Positions 55,119 to 63,334 of a stretch of 64,000 nt of DNA are shown here, one piece after another. Where the stretch lies: the NCBI RefSeq assembly GCF_052065355.1, contig NZ_JBQHUF010000006.1, forward strand, positions 1-64,000, given 5' to 3'. This DNA is from Flavonifractor sp052065355. Lineage in GTDB: Bacteria > Bacillota > Clostridia > Oscillospirales > Oscillospiraceae. The translations under genes and the position numbers were made by a program. The notes under the pieces were generated by a model that worked only from the letters and a program-made list of their open reading frames with translations, searched no databases and was not told the origin of the DNA. Each line of letters starts with the position of its first letter. The first letter of the stretch is position 1.

Positions 55119-56649
55119 TTTCGTCGTGACGAATTAGAACGGTTTCGTCCAAGCCCAAATCACCGAACAGGCGCAGATAGATATCCACATTCCCGTCCTT
55201 GTCCACCTCGATTTTCTGGATGATCCGCTTGAGCTGGGCGTTGGTCATCTGCCGCACATCGGTGATGTCCTCAATTTCTTTGAAAGTTTGTTGCAGGACG
55301 CCTTCCAGCTGCTCACCTTTTGTCAGATGGTAAGACACCATTTTCAGCTCGTTTTCCAGCCGCTCGATCTCTTTCCGCATCCCGCCGATCTTATCATTGA
55401 GTTCCTCGCGGGAGATTAAATCGTCGGCGTACATATCCATATATTTTTGCCGTGTCTTTTGCAGTCTGGCAAGCTGGGCGGTCAGTTCCTTTTCATAGTT
55501 TAGGTTTTCATCCTTTGCCTTGTAGACCCGCTGGAATTCCCCCACTACATAGCGGATGACATTTTTCTTTGCTTTCAGCAACCCGGCGAAATATTCCTGC
55601 AAAACCTCAATGAGTTCATCCTCGTCCACCGTCACGGCGTTGGGGCAGTTGTCCGCCCCGCGCCCGTTGTGGCCGGAGCAGACCCAGCGGACATAGGTGT
55701 TCTTGTAGGTGCGGACGGTGCGCCGGAAAGACCAGCCGCACTCCTTGCACTTGATGAGGGTGGAGAACAGGTATTTGTTGCTTTGCCGTTCTTTATCCAC
55801 TTTGAACGCCTTGCCGCGGGACTGCATGATTTGCTGGGCCCGCTCAAAGGTTTCCGGGTCAATGATCCGCAGGTCTGGCCGCTCCACCACCATCCATTCC
55901 GAAGCGTCCTTGTCCGCCCGTTGGCCGGTTAAAAAGTCGGTCACTTCCTGCTTGCCGTTGATGATTTTCCCGGTATAGAGTTCGTTGGTCAGGATGCGGC
56001 AGACACCGTTCTGGCTCCATTGGCAGTTCCGCTTTGTCCGCAGGCCGCGCTCATTGAGGAAGATAGAGATTTTTGCCGCCCCATAGCCGTCCTTAATATA
56101 CCACTCATAAATCTGGCGGACAACTGCCGCTTCCTCCTCGTTGATTGCGAGGTTGAAGTAATCCCCGATGATCTTATCATACCCGTAGACGATGTTGGGG
56201 ACTCTTCCCTTCTCAGCGTTCATTTTCTTGCCGAATTTCACCCGCTTGGAGGTATTGGCGCTCTCCTCCTGGGCCAGGGCCCCGAAGATCGTCAGCACAA
56301 ATTCGCTGTTGCCCATACTGGTCATGTTGGCGGTCAAAAACTGGGTTTCGATTCCCAACGCTTTCAGCTTGCGGACATTTTGCAAAAGGTCAACTGTATT
56401 CCGGGCAAAGCGTGAGATGTCCTTGACCACCACCATATCAAACAGGCCATGCTCCGCGTCCGACATCATCCGCAAAAACTCTTTTCGGTTTTTGATTTTT
56501 GTCCCGGAAATACCCTCGTCGGCATACAGCCGCACCAGGTTGTCCCCGGTGCGCTTGGTGTATTCTGAAAAGAACTCCTTCTGTGCCTCCAGGCTGTTGA
56601 GCTGATCTTCTTTATCGGTGGAAACGCGGCAGTAAGCAGCGATATTCAT
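55045..56649 (-). CDS. large serine recombinase
   Basis: 534 residues as integrated. The resolvase domain has the catalytic Ser10 (CRVSTDKEDQ), YADEGISG and KDISRFARNT. The recombinase domain follows at about 160-270, then a zinc ribbon (CKECGW..C..NC) and a coiled coil at about 380-450. It should cut at attL and attR to excise, and attP and attB to insert. The frame runs through attL: the last 23 codons are spoIIID DNA in another frame. In the circle the frame would instead end YGSNKLERLIWAIQ, giving 525 residues. Excision would normally also need a directionality factor. Confidence 0.94.
   Translation of the reverse strand: MNIAAYCRVSTDKEDQLNSLEAQKEFFSEYTKRTGDNLVRLYADEGISGTKIKNRKEFLRMMSDAEHGLFDMVVVKDISRFARNTVDLLQNVRKLKALGIETQFLTANMTSMGNSEFVLTIFGALAQEESANTSKRVKFGKKMNAEKGRVPNIVYGYDKIIGDYFNLAINEEEAAVVRQIYEWYIKDGYGAAKISIFLNERGLRTKRNCQWSQNGVCRILTNELYTGKIINGKQEVTDFLTGQRADKDASEWMVVERPDLRIIDPETFERAQQIMQSRGKAFKVDKERQSNKYLFSTLIKCKECGWSFRRTVRTYKNTYVRWVCSGHNGRGADNCPNAVTVDEDELIEVLQEYFAGLLKAKKNVIRYVVGEFQRVYKAKDENLNYEKELTAQLARLQKTRQKYMDMYADDLISREELNDKIGGMRKEIERLENELKMVSYHLTKGEQLEGVLQQTFKEIEDITDVRQMTNAQLKRIIQKIEVDKDGNVDIYLRLFGDLGLDETVLIRHDETQGPERAAARLQSHPLSPGQAGAG
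55104..55144. other. attL of the spoIIID element
   Basis: Core TG on the plus strand at 55117-55118. To the right (element side) come 13 bp, then the 13-bp arm AATTAGAACGGTT (55132-55144). To the left is spoIIID sequence. It mirrors attR at the other end, base for base in spacing. Confidence 0.88.
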
Positions 56650-56673
56650 AGCAAAACCTCTCTGTTAAAATCA

Positions 56674-56722
56674 AACCGTTCTGTTACATCCCTATTTTAT
56701 CATGTGCTGTTTAGGATTGCAA
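56674..56722 (-). promoter_or_regulatory. recombinase promoter with an att-arm-like site
   Basis: TTGCAA (56722-56717), 17 bp and TAAAAT (56699-56694). Between -10 and start codon, AACCGTTCT on the plus strand (56674-56682) repeats the first nine bases of the attP arm, so the recombinase may bind its own leader. No clear sporulation-sigma promoter is visible here. Confidence 0.5.
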
Positions 56723-56742
56723 TAGGGAAAGGGGCGCCCCGC

Positions 56743-57009
56743 TTATGCAGGGTGCCCCTCGTTTTCCTTTTTGCCGGAACCGTCCGCCGTATCTGCGGCA
56801 GCCTGTATGGCAAGCTGTACCTTTTCCTGGTTTGCTTCCATAAAGATTTTCAGTAAGTAATCGGCGGTAGCTGCCGTTGGGTTAGGGTTATGGAACCGGT
56901 AATTGAGTTTCCTCTTTTTCACAGCAGCTTCCCACCTCCCCTTTGCTGCCTGCCCTTTGTCCATGTCTATGAAAACAAGGCGGAAAATAGTACCTGATAG
57001 GGTTATCAA
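56743..57009 (-). CDS. small hypothetical protein of the element
   Basis: Up to 88 residues. The central part (KRKLNYRFHNPNPTAATADYLLKIFMEANQEKVQ) looks like a conserved accessory protein found next to relaxases in gut Firmicute elements; its function is not known to me. The start is uncertain: a TTG at 57009 overlaps the relaxase stop, and an ATG at 56961 lacks a strong ribosome site. A small protein next to the recombinase could be a directionality factor, but nothing in the sequence shows that. Confidence 0.6.
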   Translation of the reverse strand: MITLSGTIFRLVFIDMDKGQAAKGRWEAAVKKRKLNYRFHNPNPTAATADYLLKIFMEANQEKVQLAIQAAADTADGSGKKENEGHPA

Positions 57010-57953
57010 AGATCATGCCCCCGGCGGGGTCGCTGTGCCTGCCCTAATTCCCTGCGGATTTCCGGCGGGATGCGGTCAAGCAGCCTTTGCATATTTTCCA
57101 GTTCACTTTCCAGCTTTGCCCGTTCCATGCGGTCTTTCATCTTTCCGCTTTCGCTGGCCTTTGCCCTTGCTTCCAGCTTTTGATTTTCTTCCAAAAGGTC
57201 TTTGATCGTGACTTTGTATTTTTTCAGCTGCCCGGAGAAGTCCTCCATCTGCGGGAACCACTTTTTCAGCATGGAGAGGGCTTCTTCCTTTTTCTTTCCG
57301 GCGTTCAGCGGGTTTATGCCGTCAAGGGCGGCTTCGATGGCTCTGGCCCGTTTGGAGAGAGAAACCGCCTGTTTGAACAGCCGGGTGGGGATATGCTTCC
57401 GGCCTGTCTTGCTGGCGCTCTCCCCGCGCTCCAAATCCGGGTATTTCTCCACCATGTAGGCGTGGAAGTCATCCTGCCATTTCGTCAGGTTTGCCCGGTT
57501 ACCGATGATTTCTTTGGCGCACAGGCGGTTGTCCTTTGTTAGCGGCACAAAGGTCAAATGCAGGTGGGGCGATTTCTCGTCCATGTGTACCACCGCCGAC
57601 ACGATATTTTCCCGGCCTACCCGGTCAATGAGGAAATCCGCCGCTCGCTGGAAAAATGCCTGTATTTCTTTTGTGGATTTCCCCTTGAAAAACTCCGGAC
57701 TGGCAGTAATCAGGGTATCGACAAACCGGGTACTGTCCTTGCGGGTACGGCATCCAGCCTGCTCAATGCGGCTCTGAATGAAGTGGTAATAGCATCCCTC
57801 CGGCTTGACGATATGGAAGTTGTACTTGCTCTTGGCTGTATCAATGTCGGGATTGCTGGCATACTGCTCTTTCTGCCGTTCGTGATGGGCTTCCAGCGGC
57901 CTTGCCGGGTTGCCTTTGTGCTTCTCAAAACGCAAAATTGCGTGTTGTGCCAT
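57006..57953 (-). CDS. MobV-family relaxase (Pre/Mob)
   Basis: 315 residues. Motifs: an N-terminal AQHAILRFEKHKG and the metal-binding VVHMDEKSPHLHLTFVPLT, the MobV motif III with paired His. The C-terminal third is coiled coil. It should nick the oriT at 63.1 kb and allow transfer of the excised circle by a helper conjugation system; no transfer apparatus is encoded. The ATG at 57953 follows AAAGGAG at 4 nt and gives the usual start; the open frame continues upstream without a ribosome site. Confidence 0.92.
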   Translation of the reverse strand: MAQHAILRFEKHKGNPARPLEAHHERQKEQYASNPDIDTAKSKYNFHIVKPEGCYYHFIQSRIEQAGCRTRKDSTRFVDTLITASPEFFKGKSTKEIQAFFQRAADFLIDRVGRENIVSAVVHMDEKSPHLHLTFVPLTKDNRLCAKEIIGNRANLTKWQDDFHAYMVEKYPDLERGESASKTGRKHIPTRLFKQAVSLSKRARAIEAALDGINPLNAGKKKEEALSMLKKWFPQMEDFSGQLKKYKVTIKDLLEENQKLEARAKASESGKMKDRMERAKLESELENMQRLLDRIPPEIRRELGQAQRPRRGHDL

Positions 57954-58135
57954 GAAACTCCTTTCCCCATTCCTTTCCCATCCGGGGTTTTCCACAGGGA
58001 AAACCCCGCAGGAAATAGCTCGGATAGGATTGGAATGGATAGAATCTAAATCAATCTTTTAATCTTTGTATTTCTATATACCGTCCGGTTTCCGTACTTC
58101 TCAAGGGTGATTTCCGTACTTTATGGGTACGGTTT

Positions 58136-58531
58136 TCAGCCCTCCGGCGTACCATAACCGGATTTCTTGAAGTCGGTGTTTGAAACCGCTTCATAGGATT
58201 TTGGGTAAATGCGGTTGGGTTTTCCACAGCCCTGCTTCTGGATCTCCACCAGCCCGGCGTATTGCAGTTCCCGCAGGGTATTCACCGCCTTTTGCCGCCC
58301 ACAGCGGAGCAGGTCTACCACCTCACAGATGGGATAGTACAGATAAATCCGCCCGCATTCGTCCGCCCACCCATTTTTCCGGGATAACTCCGCCCGTCGC
58401 AGGATAAAGGCGTACAGCAGCTTTGCCTCGTTGGACAGAGGCTGGAATGTAGGGGCTTCAAAAAGGAAATTGGGGAGCCGGGTGAAGCTGAACGCCTGTT
58501 CCGGCTGATGAATGTAAATCGTGTTTGTCAT
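58136..58531 (-). CDS. RepA_N-domain protein (replication initiator fragment)
   Basis: 131 residues containing the RepA_N winged-helix region: FSFTRLPNFLFEAPTFQPLSNEAKLLYAFILRRAELS, then a second helix pair (CGRQKAVNTLRELQYAGLVE). Full plasmid initiators of this family are usually more than 250 residues, so this has only the N-terminal domain. It may be vestigial or act as a regulator. The 57,954-58,135 gap before the relaxase holds no gene that I can support. Confidence 0.8.
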   Translation of the reverse strand: MTNTIYIHQPEQAFSFTRLPNFLFEAPTFQPLSNEAKLLYAFILRRAELSRKNGWADECGRIYLYYPICEVVDLLRCGRQKAVNTLRELQYAGLVEIQKQGCGKPNRIYPKSYEAVSNTDFKKSGYGTPEG

Positions 58532-58642
58532 AGCGTGTTTTGTGGACGATTAGAAGCCCGTTTTCCGGGGTGGGCGATAGTTTATACCACCCGCCCCGGT
58601 TTGGGGCTTGCGAAGCCTGATAAATCAAGGCTTTTTTCACTC

Positions 58643-59032
58643 CTAACTGTCCACACAAGACCTCCTTTTCCGTTCACTTTCTGTTTTCTGCCGCCTGTGA
58701 ACACTGGCGGCACAGCCGTGGCAGTATTTAGCCCGGTTGGATTTGGGGACGAACACGCTACCGCAGACCGCACAGCGTTTCAAGTCCTTGTCCCGGAAAA
58801 TCTCTGCTTCCAACGCCCCGTCCAGCGGCAAGACCGCCCATCGGAACCACTTGCAGCAGACCGAGAAAGAAACCGTCTGCGGGCAGGTGCAGGCGTCCCC
58901 ATCATCAAGGGCAATGCAGTTGCCGTCCTCACAGCAACAGCACTCCCGGCGTATCAGGGCGCTTGCCCGTTTCCGCTGCGCTGGTGTCATGCGGTAAAGG
59001 GAACCGTCTGGCCTGCGTTCCAGCGGCGGCAA
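58643..59032 (-). CDS. cysteine-rich VLP-type protein of the element
   Basis: 129 residues with two Cys clusters (RRECCCCEDGNC, then TCPQTVSFSVCCKWF) and a C-terminal CAVCGSVFVPKSNRAKYCHGC zinc-ribbon-like motif. Such proteins are common in clostridial integrative elements; their function is unknown and probably involves metal and DNA or RNA binding. The only start in place is a TTG at 59032 without a good ribosome site, so the true N-terminus is uncertain. Confidence 0.75.
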   Translation of the reverse strand: MPPLERRPDGSLYRMTPAQRKRASALIRRECCCCEDGNCIALDDGDACTCPQTVSFSVCCKWFRWAVLPLDGALEAEIFRDKDLKRCAVCGSVFVPKSNRAKYCHGCAASVHRRQKTESERKRRSCVDS

Positions 59033-59104
59033 AGTTTTGGTAGGATGGATGCTGACCCCTCTTTTCTTGTTGTATTCAACCGGTTGTGAGATCAGTTTAT
59101 CATG

Positions 59105-59143
59105 AAAAAATGCAATTCCCGTTTTTCTGCGGGAATTGCATTT
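59105..59143 (-). terminator. hairpin between the divergent element modules
   Basis: A 14-bp stem AAATGCAATTCCCG/CGGGAATTGCATTT (59108-59121 / 59130-59143) with an 8-nt loop, followed on the minus strand by TTTTTTCATG. It is upstream of the Cys-rich gene and may stop transcripts entering from the right. Confidence 0.6.
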
Positions 59144-59248
59144 ATGCCATCGTGTAGACCTTCAAAATTGTAAATCTGCAATTACTGCTATTCCTAAATG
59201 TGGAATGGTGTGGTAAACTGAAAGAAATACAGGCAAGGAGGGGGAAAT

Positions 59249-60058
59249 ATGGCGGCAAAACAGTTTGAGGAACATCCAGGCGACCGGATTGGCGATTTGA
59301 GGACGAACCTGGGGATGACAAAGAAAGAATTGAGCCGGAAAACCGGGATCGATGCATCCCAGATCACCCGCATTGAAAATGGCAGCCTCAAAACTATCAG
59401 CAGCGATTATCTGATAAAGCTGGCAAAGGAATTGAAAACATCTACGGATTATATCCTGGGCCTTACCCCTGTCAGCGTCCCGAAAAGCTATGATATTTCT
59501 GAACTGGGCCTGTCTAATGAAGCGGTTAAAAGGCTTGTGACGGGCGCTATCGATGTACAAATCCTCAATCGTTTGTTAGAACACAGGAATTTCCCCAAAC
59601 TGATAGATTTGATACGGATATATTTTCAGGACACGGCAGCAAAGGGGATAATGGCACGAAACCAGATTATCGAGATGGCAACGGCTTCCCTGTCTGACCT
59701 GATGAAAGAACACCCGGAATATCGGGCAGAAGCAAAGCCGGATTTGCAGCTTTTGAACGCCCAGAAGATGGGGGAACATGAAGCGGAGATTGAAAAAATC
59801 AAGAATGTGTTCCTTACCATCCTGCGGGATGTTAAAAAAGATATGGATAGCGGTGGACAGCCGGGAGAAGTAGCCACCGCCGCAATGCTTCAGACCATGA
59901 GGGATACACTGGCGGAACAGAAGCAAAACCCGCTTACCATAGACGATGTAACAAAAATAGTTGCTGGACAGATCGGACAGCTTGCCCCGATGGACGAGGA
60001 AACTGCCGACCTGTTCCAGCAGTTGGCGAAAAGGATGATTGAGCAGGTGGAAAAATAG
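59249..60058 (+). CDS. XRE-family helix-turn-helix regulator
   Basis: 269 residues. The N-terminal HTH spans about 12-68 (IGDLRTNLGMTKKELSRKTGIDASQITRIENG). A long helical C-terminal domain of unknown type follows. It probably controls the element: a dyad ATTCC-N7-GGAAT lies about 50 bp upstream of its start and could be its operator. It has a strong AAGGAGGGGG ribosome site. It stands between the mobilization genes and the restriction-modification genes. Confidence 0.88.
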   Translation: MAAKQFEEHPGDRIGDLRTNLGMTKKELSRKTGIDASQITRIENGSLKTISSDYLIKLAKELKTSTDYILGLTPVSVPKSYDISELGLSNEAVKRLVTGAIDVQILNRLLEHRNFPKLIDLIRIYFQDTAAKGIMARNQIIEMATASLSDLMKEHPEYRAEAKPDLQLLNAQKMGEHEAEIEKIKNVFLTILRDVKKDMDSGGQPGEVATAAMLQTMRDTLAEQKQNPLTIDDVTKIVAGQIGQLAPMDEETADLFQQLAKRMIEQVEK

Positions 60059-60067
60059 AAACATCGG

Positions 60068-60096
60068 TTGTAGCGGATAGCTTTGTGTGTTACAAT
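60068..60096 (+). promoter_or_regulatory. promoter of the restriction-modification pair
   Basis: TTGTAG (60068-60073), 17 bp and TACAAT (60091-60096), in the gap after the XRE gene. Confidence 0.65.
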
Positions 60097-60150
60097 GAAG
60101 ATGGATTATTTTGATTACTTTTTCCGAACTTTAGAAAGCGAGGTGTACTG

Positions 60151-60999
60151 ATGAACCCAGTTTTGAAATATCGTGGAGGAAAATCGAGAGAAATTCCCCG
60201 CTTTCTTCAATATATACCAGATGATTTCAACCGCTATATTGAGCCTTTTTTTGGCGGCGGAGCCGTTTACTTTTATCTCGAACCTGATACTGCAATTATC
60301 AACGATGCTAATACGCGGCTAATGACATTTTATCAGCAGCTGAGAGATGACTATCCAACCATGCGTACACAGCTTGATACACTTCAACAATTATACGAAG
60401 CTAACCAAGCAGAATTTAAGAGATTAAAAGCATTGACCCCTGATGAGAGGGTTCCCAACGCAAATGAAGATCTATACTATCGCATGAGGGAGTTGTTTAA
60501 CCATCCTGACGATACCTATTTAGATGGAGTTTTATACTTCTTCATCAATAAAACGGCATATTCTGGAATGATTCGCTATAATAACAACGGAGAATATAAT
60601 GTTCCGTTTGGCCGTTATCCAAATCTCAATACCAGATTAGTAACGCAACAACATAGCGAATTGTTACAAAGAGCGGAATTGTTTAATCTTGATTACAATG
60701 ATATATTCAATATGGCCGAGGCTGATGACTTTATCTTCCTTGACCCGCCGTATGACTGCGTTTTCAATGATTATGGCAATATTGATATGATGAACGGTTT
60801 CGATGAGGCAGAACATAGGCGTTTAGCTGCTGATTTTAGAAATTTGCCGTGTCGTGCTCTAATGGTAATAGGGAAAACGCCCTTAACCGAAGAATTGTAT
60901 GGAGGGTATATATTTGATGAGTATTATAAGAACTACTCAGTCAATATAAAAAATCGATTTAACAACGATAAAATGCACATTATCGTTAAAAATTATTAA
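60151..60999 (+). CDS. DNA adenine methyltransferase, Dam type
   Basis: 282 residues. The SAM-binding motif is PFFGGGAVYF near residue 36 and the catalytic motif is DPPYD near 200; the opening VLKYRGGKSREIP is typical of class D12 (alpha) N6-adenine methylases such as Dam. With the next gene it forms a restriction-modification pair. AlwI-type enzymes cut at GGATC; a GATC-specific methylase would protect both strands of that site, so one methylase could be enough (inference). Base composition is much more AT-rich than the host. Confidence 0.92.
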   Translation: MNPVLKYRGGKSREIPRFLQYIPDDFNRYIEPFFGGGAVYFYLEPDTAIINDANTRLMTFYQQLRDDYPTMRTQLDTLQQLYEANQAEFKRLKALTPDERVPNANEDLYYRMRELFNHPDDTYLDGVLYFFINKTAYSGMIRYNNNGEYNVPFGRYPNLNTRLVTQQHSELLQRAELFNLDYNDIFNMAEADDFIFLDPPYDCVFNDYGNIDMMNGFDEAEHRRLAADFRNLPCRALMVIGKTPLTEELYGGYIFDEYYKNYSVNIKNRFNNDKMHIIVKNY

Positions 61000-61013
61000 C
61001 AGGAGGTGTCGTT

Positions 61014-62702
61014 GTGGCAAGAATTGATAATAAATTGCTGTTCTTTACTACTTCACCGAGGACACCTGCTAAGATGATCCCTGAAATAAAACTTTTGTCT
61101 GAAAGGTTTTCAGGAAAGCCATGGAACAAACTAACCCAAGAAGAATTTATAGACGAATTGGCTCAAAGCGATTTTTTTGAAGGAAAAGGATCACCGTCTG
61201 ATAAGGCTTTTAGTGCTCGAGATCGTATCAATCGAGCACCAAAGGCTTTAGGTTTTATCGATCTAAATCCCTGTGTGGCATTAACTGAAGCAGGGAATTC
61301 TTTCATTTACGGGAAGCGTCCACAGGAGATATTTTTACGGCAGTTACTAAAGTTTCAGTTACCTTCTCCATATCATTCGGAGAACAGAAATATTGTAGGG
61401 ACTTTTTATATTCGACCTTATCTTGAAATCTTACGACTGGTTCGAGAATTAGAATATATTACTTTTGATGAATTCAAAATATTTGCCGTTCAAATGACAG
61501 ATTATCACAAATTTGAAGCGATAAGAGATTCTATTTTGCGATTCAGGGAAGAAAAATCTCAAAATAGAGGGCAATACAAGCGTTTTGTTAACGATATATG
61601 GGAAAATGCAATATTAGAAATACATAAAGATAGGATTGCGGCTGGTAAAACGAGAACAAGAGAGACTAACGACGCCAGCCTCAAAAAATTTATTGCTACG
61701 CAAAAAAGCAATATGAGAGATTATGCAGATGCTTGTTTCAGATATTTGAGATATACTGGACTAATCTCCATTTCACACAAAAGTCGGTCTATATCAATTT
61801 TTGAGGATAAGATTGTCGAAGTAGATTTTATCCTTTCGACAGTATCACGCGACCCTGTTTATATTGATGATGCAAATGCTTACAAGGCATATTTATTTTC
61901 TGCTAACTCTCCTGTTCTCTATACAGATAACGAAGCCAATATTGTGGATGTCCTTATGCGTATTGGCTCTTTCACAAGACGAGAATTAGCTGGGAAACCC
62001 ATTGAAGAACTAAAAGATTTACGCGACGATATAGTTAAACAGCACAAAGATGCTGTTATTCATGAGCAAGTGGCCGAGATAAAGTCCTATGCTCTGTATT
62101 CAGAAATCATAGATACATTCAACGAAATTATTGCCGATGAATATTATGACGCTCCTTTGATGTTTGAGTATAACACATGGCGAGCTATGACAATGCTTGA
62201 CGGTGGAAATATCAAAGGCAACTTCAATTTTGATGATGCCGGACAACCGCTGTCTACTGCGGCTGGAAATATGCCGGATATTGAATGTGACTATGATGAT
62301 TTTGCCCTATCCGTAGAAGTGACATTACAGTCCGGTCAACGCCAGTACGAATCGGAAGGAGAGCCCGTTGCACGACATTACGGACAATTAAAAAAGAAAA
62401 GCGGAAAAGAAACCTACTGTCTTTTTATCGCGCCAACAATCAACGCAGCGACTTTAGCGCATTTTTATGGATTAAACCATCTTTCTATTGCGCTCTATGG
62501 CGGGAAGTCTAAAATTATCCCGTTAGAATTAGACCAGTTCATGCGTCTTATTGAGAATTCGTACAATTACGAAACTCAGCCAGAGCCAAAAGACATTCGA
62601 CGTTTTCTTGATTACGCCATTATGCTATGTGAAAAAGCAACTGATGAAAACAACTGGCGTTCTGGCATCCAAGCTTGTGTTGATATGTGGCTGGCATCAT
62701 AA
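61014..62702 (+). CDS. AlwI-family type II restriction endonuclease
   Basis: 562 residues. The N-terminus KLLFFTTSPRTPAKMIPEIKLL, FSARDRINRAPKALGF and FLRQLLKFQLPSPYH are hallmark AlwI-family segments. The C-terminal nuclease has a PD-(D/E)XK-like arrangement (an acidic residue in the DYDDFALSVEVTLQSG stretch). Related enzymes recognise GGATC and cut outside it. It starts with GTG, 14 bp after the methylase and with AGGAGG at 7 nt, so the pair is one operon; the methylase comes first, as needed for safe establishment. Confidence 0.92.
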   Translation: MARIDNKLLFFTTSPRTPAKMIPEIKLLSERFSGKPWNKLTQEEFIDELAQSDFFEGKGSPSDKAFSARDRINRAPKALGFIDLNPCVALTEAGNSFIYGKRPQEIFLRQLLKFQLPSPYHSENRNIVGTFYIRPYLEILRLVRELEYITFDEFKIFAVQMTDYHKFEAIRDSILRFREEKSQNRGQYKRFVNDIWENAILEIHKDRIAAGKTRTRETNDASLKKFIATQKSNMRDYADACFRYLRYTGLISISHKSRSISIFEDKIVEVDFILSTVSRDPVYIDDANAYKAYLFSANSPVLYTDNEANIVDVLMRIGSFTRRELAGKPIEELKDLRDDIVKQHKDAVIHEQVAEIKSYALYSEIIDTFNEIIADEYYDAPLMFEYNTWRAMTMLDGGNIKGNFNFDDAGQPLSTAAGNMPDIECDYDDFALSVEVTLQSGQRQYESEGEPVARHYGQLKKKSGKETYCLFIAPTINAATLAHFYGLNHLSIALYGGKSKIIPLELDQFMRLIENSYNYETQPEPKDIRRFLDYAIMLCEKATDENNWRSGIQACVDMWLAS

Positions 62703-62710
62703 AATAGCAA

Positions 62711-62752
62711 AGGCGGGAAAGCCCTAAAATGGCTTCCCGCCTATTTCAATTT
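62711..62752 (+). terminator. terminator of the restriction-modification operon
   Basis: A 12-bp stem with one bulged A (62711-62723 / 62731-62742), followed by ATTTCAATTTT. Confidence 0.75.
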
Positions 62753-63120
62753 TGCGAGGGAGACCGCTCCTAAATTAAAAGAATGCGGCCATGCACTTTG
62801 AGGGATTAGCCGCCTTGTCTGCCCGTTCAGCGGGACTGAGGGCGACAGTCAAGACCGGATGTAAACCCGTTTATTTCAGCCTTGACGGTTGTCCGCTGTC
62901 CTGCTACTTTTCCGGGAGTGTGGCCACAACTTCGGGATATTTTGTCCACAAGTCGGAGCGCAGGACGAGGGACGGAGGCTTTCATATACCTGCCGCCGTT
63001 CTCTGAAACCAGCCTGATTTTTGTTCATTCCCATCCACAAAAAGTCAGCCTGGTTTCCTGCCGGAGCAAGTGGATCGCAAAAAGCACCGCGCCCCGCTCT
63101 CTCCGCCAGCCACGCCAGCA
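62753..63120. other. non-coding right end of the element
   Basis: No gene that I can support. A 71-codon plus-strand frame at 62791-63006 has no ribosome site. This stretch and the oriT next to it make up the roughly 600-bp gap between the endonuclease and attR. Confidence 0.4.
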
Positions 63121-63152
63121 GGTATAACACACTACACTTTGCGTTGCAAAGT
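63121..63152 (-). other. oriT, MobV/pMV158 type
   Basis: On the minus strand a 7-bp hairpin ACTTTGC-AAC-GCAAAGT (63152-63136) is followed at once by GTAGTGTGTTATACC. The MobV nick motif is GTGTG/TTA, which would place the nick between 63128 and 63127. The arrangement (hairpin, TAGTGTG, TTATAC) matches the pMV158 oriT and fits the MobV relaxase on the same element. Confidence 0.82.
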
Positions 63153-63158
63153 CGTGTG

Positions 63159-63179
63159 CCAAAGGGATATCCCCTTTGG
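63159..63179. repeat. short palindrome next to oriT
   Basis: CCAAAGGG (63159-63166) pairs with CCCTTTGG (63172-63179). It lies 7 bp from the oriT hairpin and may be part of the transfer origin. Confidence 0.5.
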
Positions 63180-63248
63180 AAACCCCTATTTTGTCGGGAA
63201 GCTGGTACAGCCTGCATAGGAGCAGCTGTACCCATTCCCTCCAAAACG

Positions 63249-63301
63249 AAATAGGCGGCATAGGCCAGCCCGTCCCCGGTGCTGATCTATGCCGCCTATT
63301 T
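63249..63301. repeat. 15-bp inverted repeat near the right end
   Basis: Perfect 15-bp arms (63249-63263 and 63287-63301) surround a 23-nt loop. A strong hairpin but no T-run follows. It might insulate the element from spoIIID transcription or bind an element protein. Confidence 0.6.
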
Positions 63302-63334
63302 GCTGATATGGCCGCTTACTGGATCGCCCATATC

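Noticed and set aside
55045..56649. The element as a prophage remnant
   Set aside because: No capsid, terminase, portal or lysis genes. Relaxase, oriT and RepA_N fragment indicate a mobilizable element instead.
56694..56722. A sporulation-sigma (sigma-E or sigma-K) promoter ahead of the recombinase
   Set aside because: The bases fit a sigma-A promoter (TTGCAA-17-TAAAAT) and no CATA-type -10 with a matching -35 was found. If excision is mother-cell-specific, control must lie elsewhere.
62791..63006. A 71-codon frame at the right end of the element
   Set aside because: No ribosome site and no recognisable domain. It may occur in related elements because the DNA is conserved, but coding cannot be supported.
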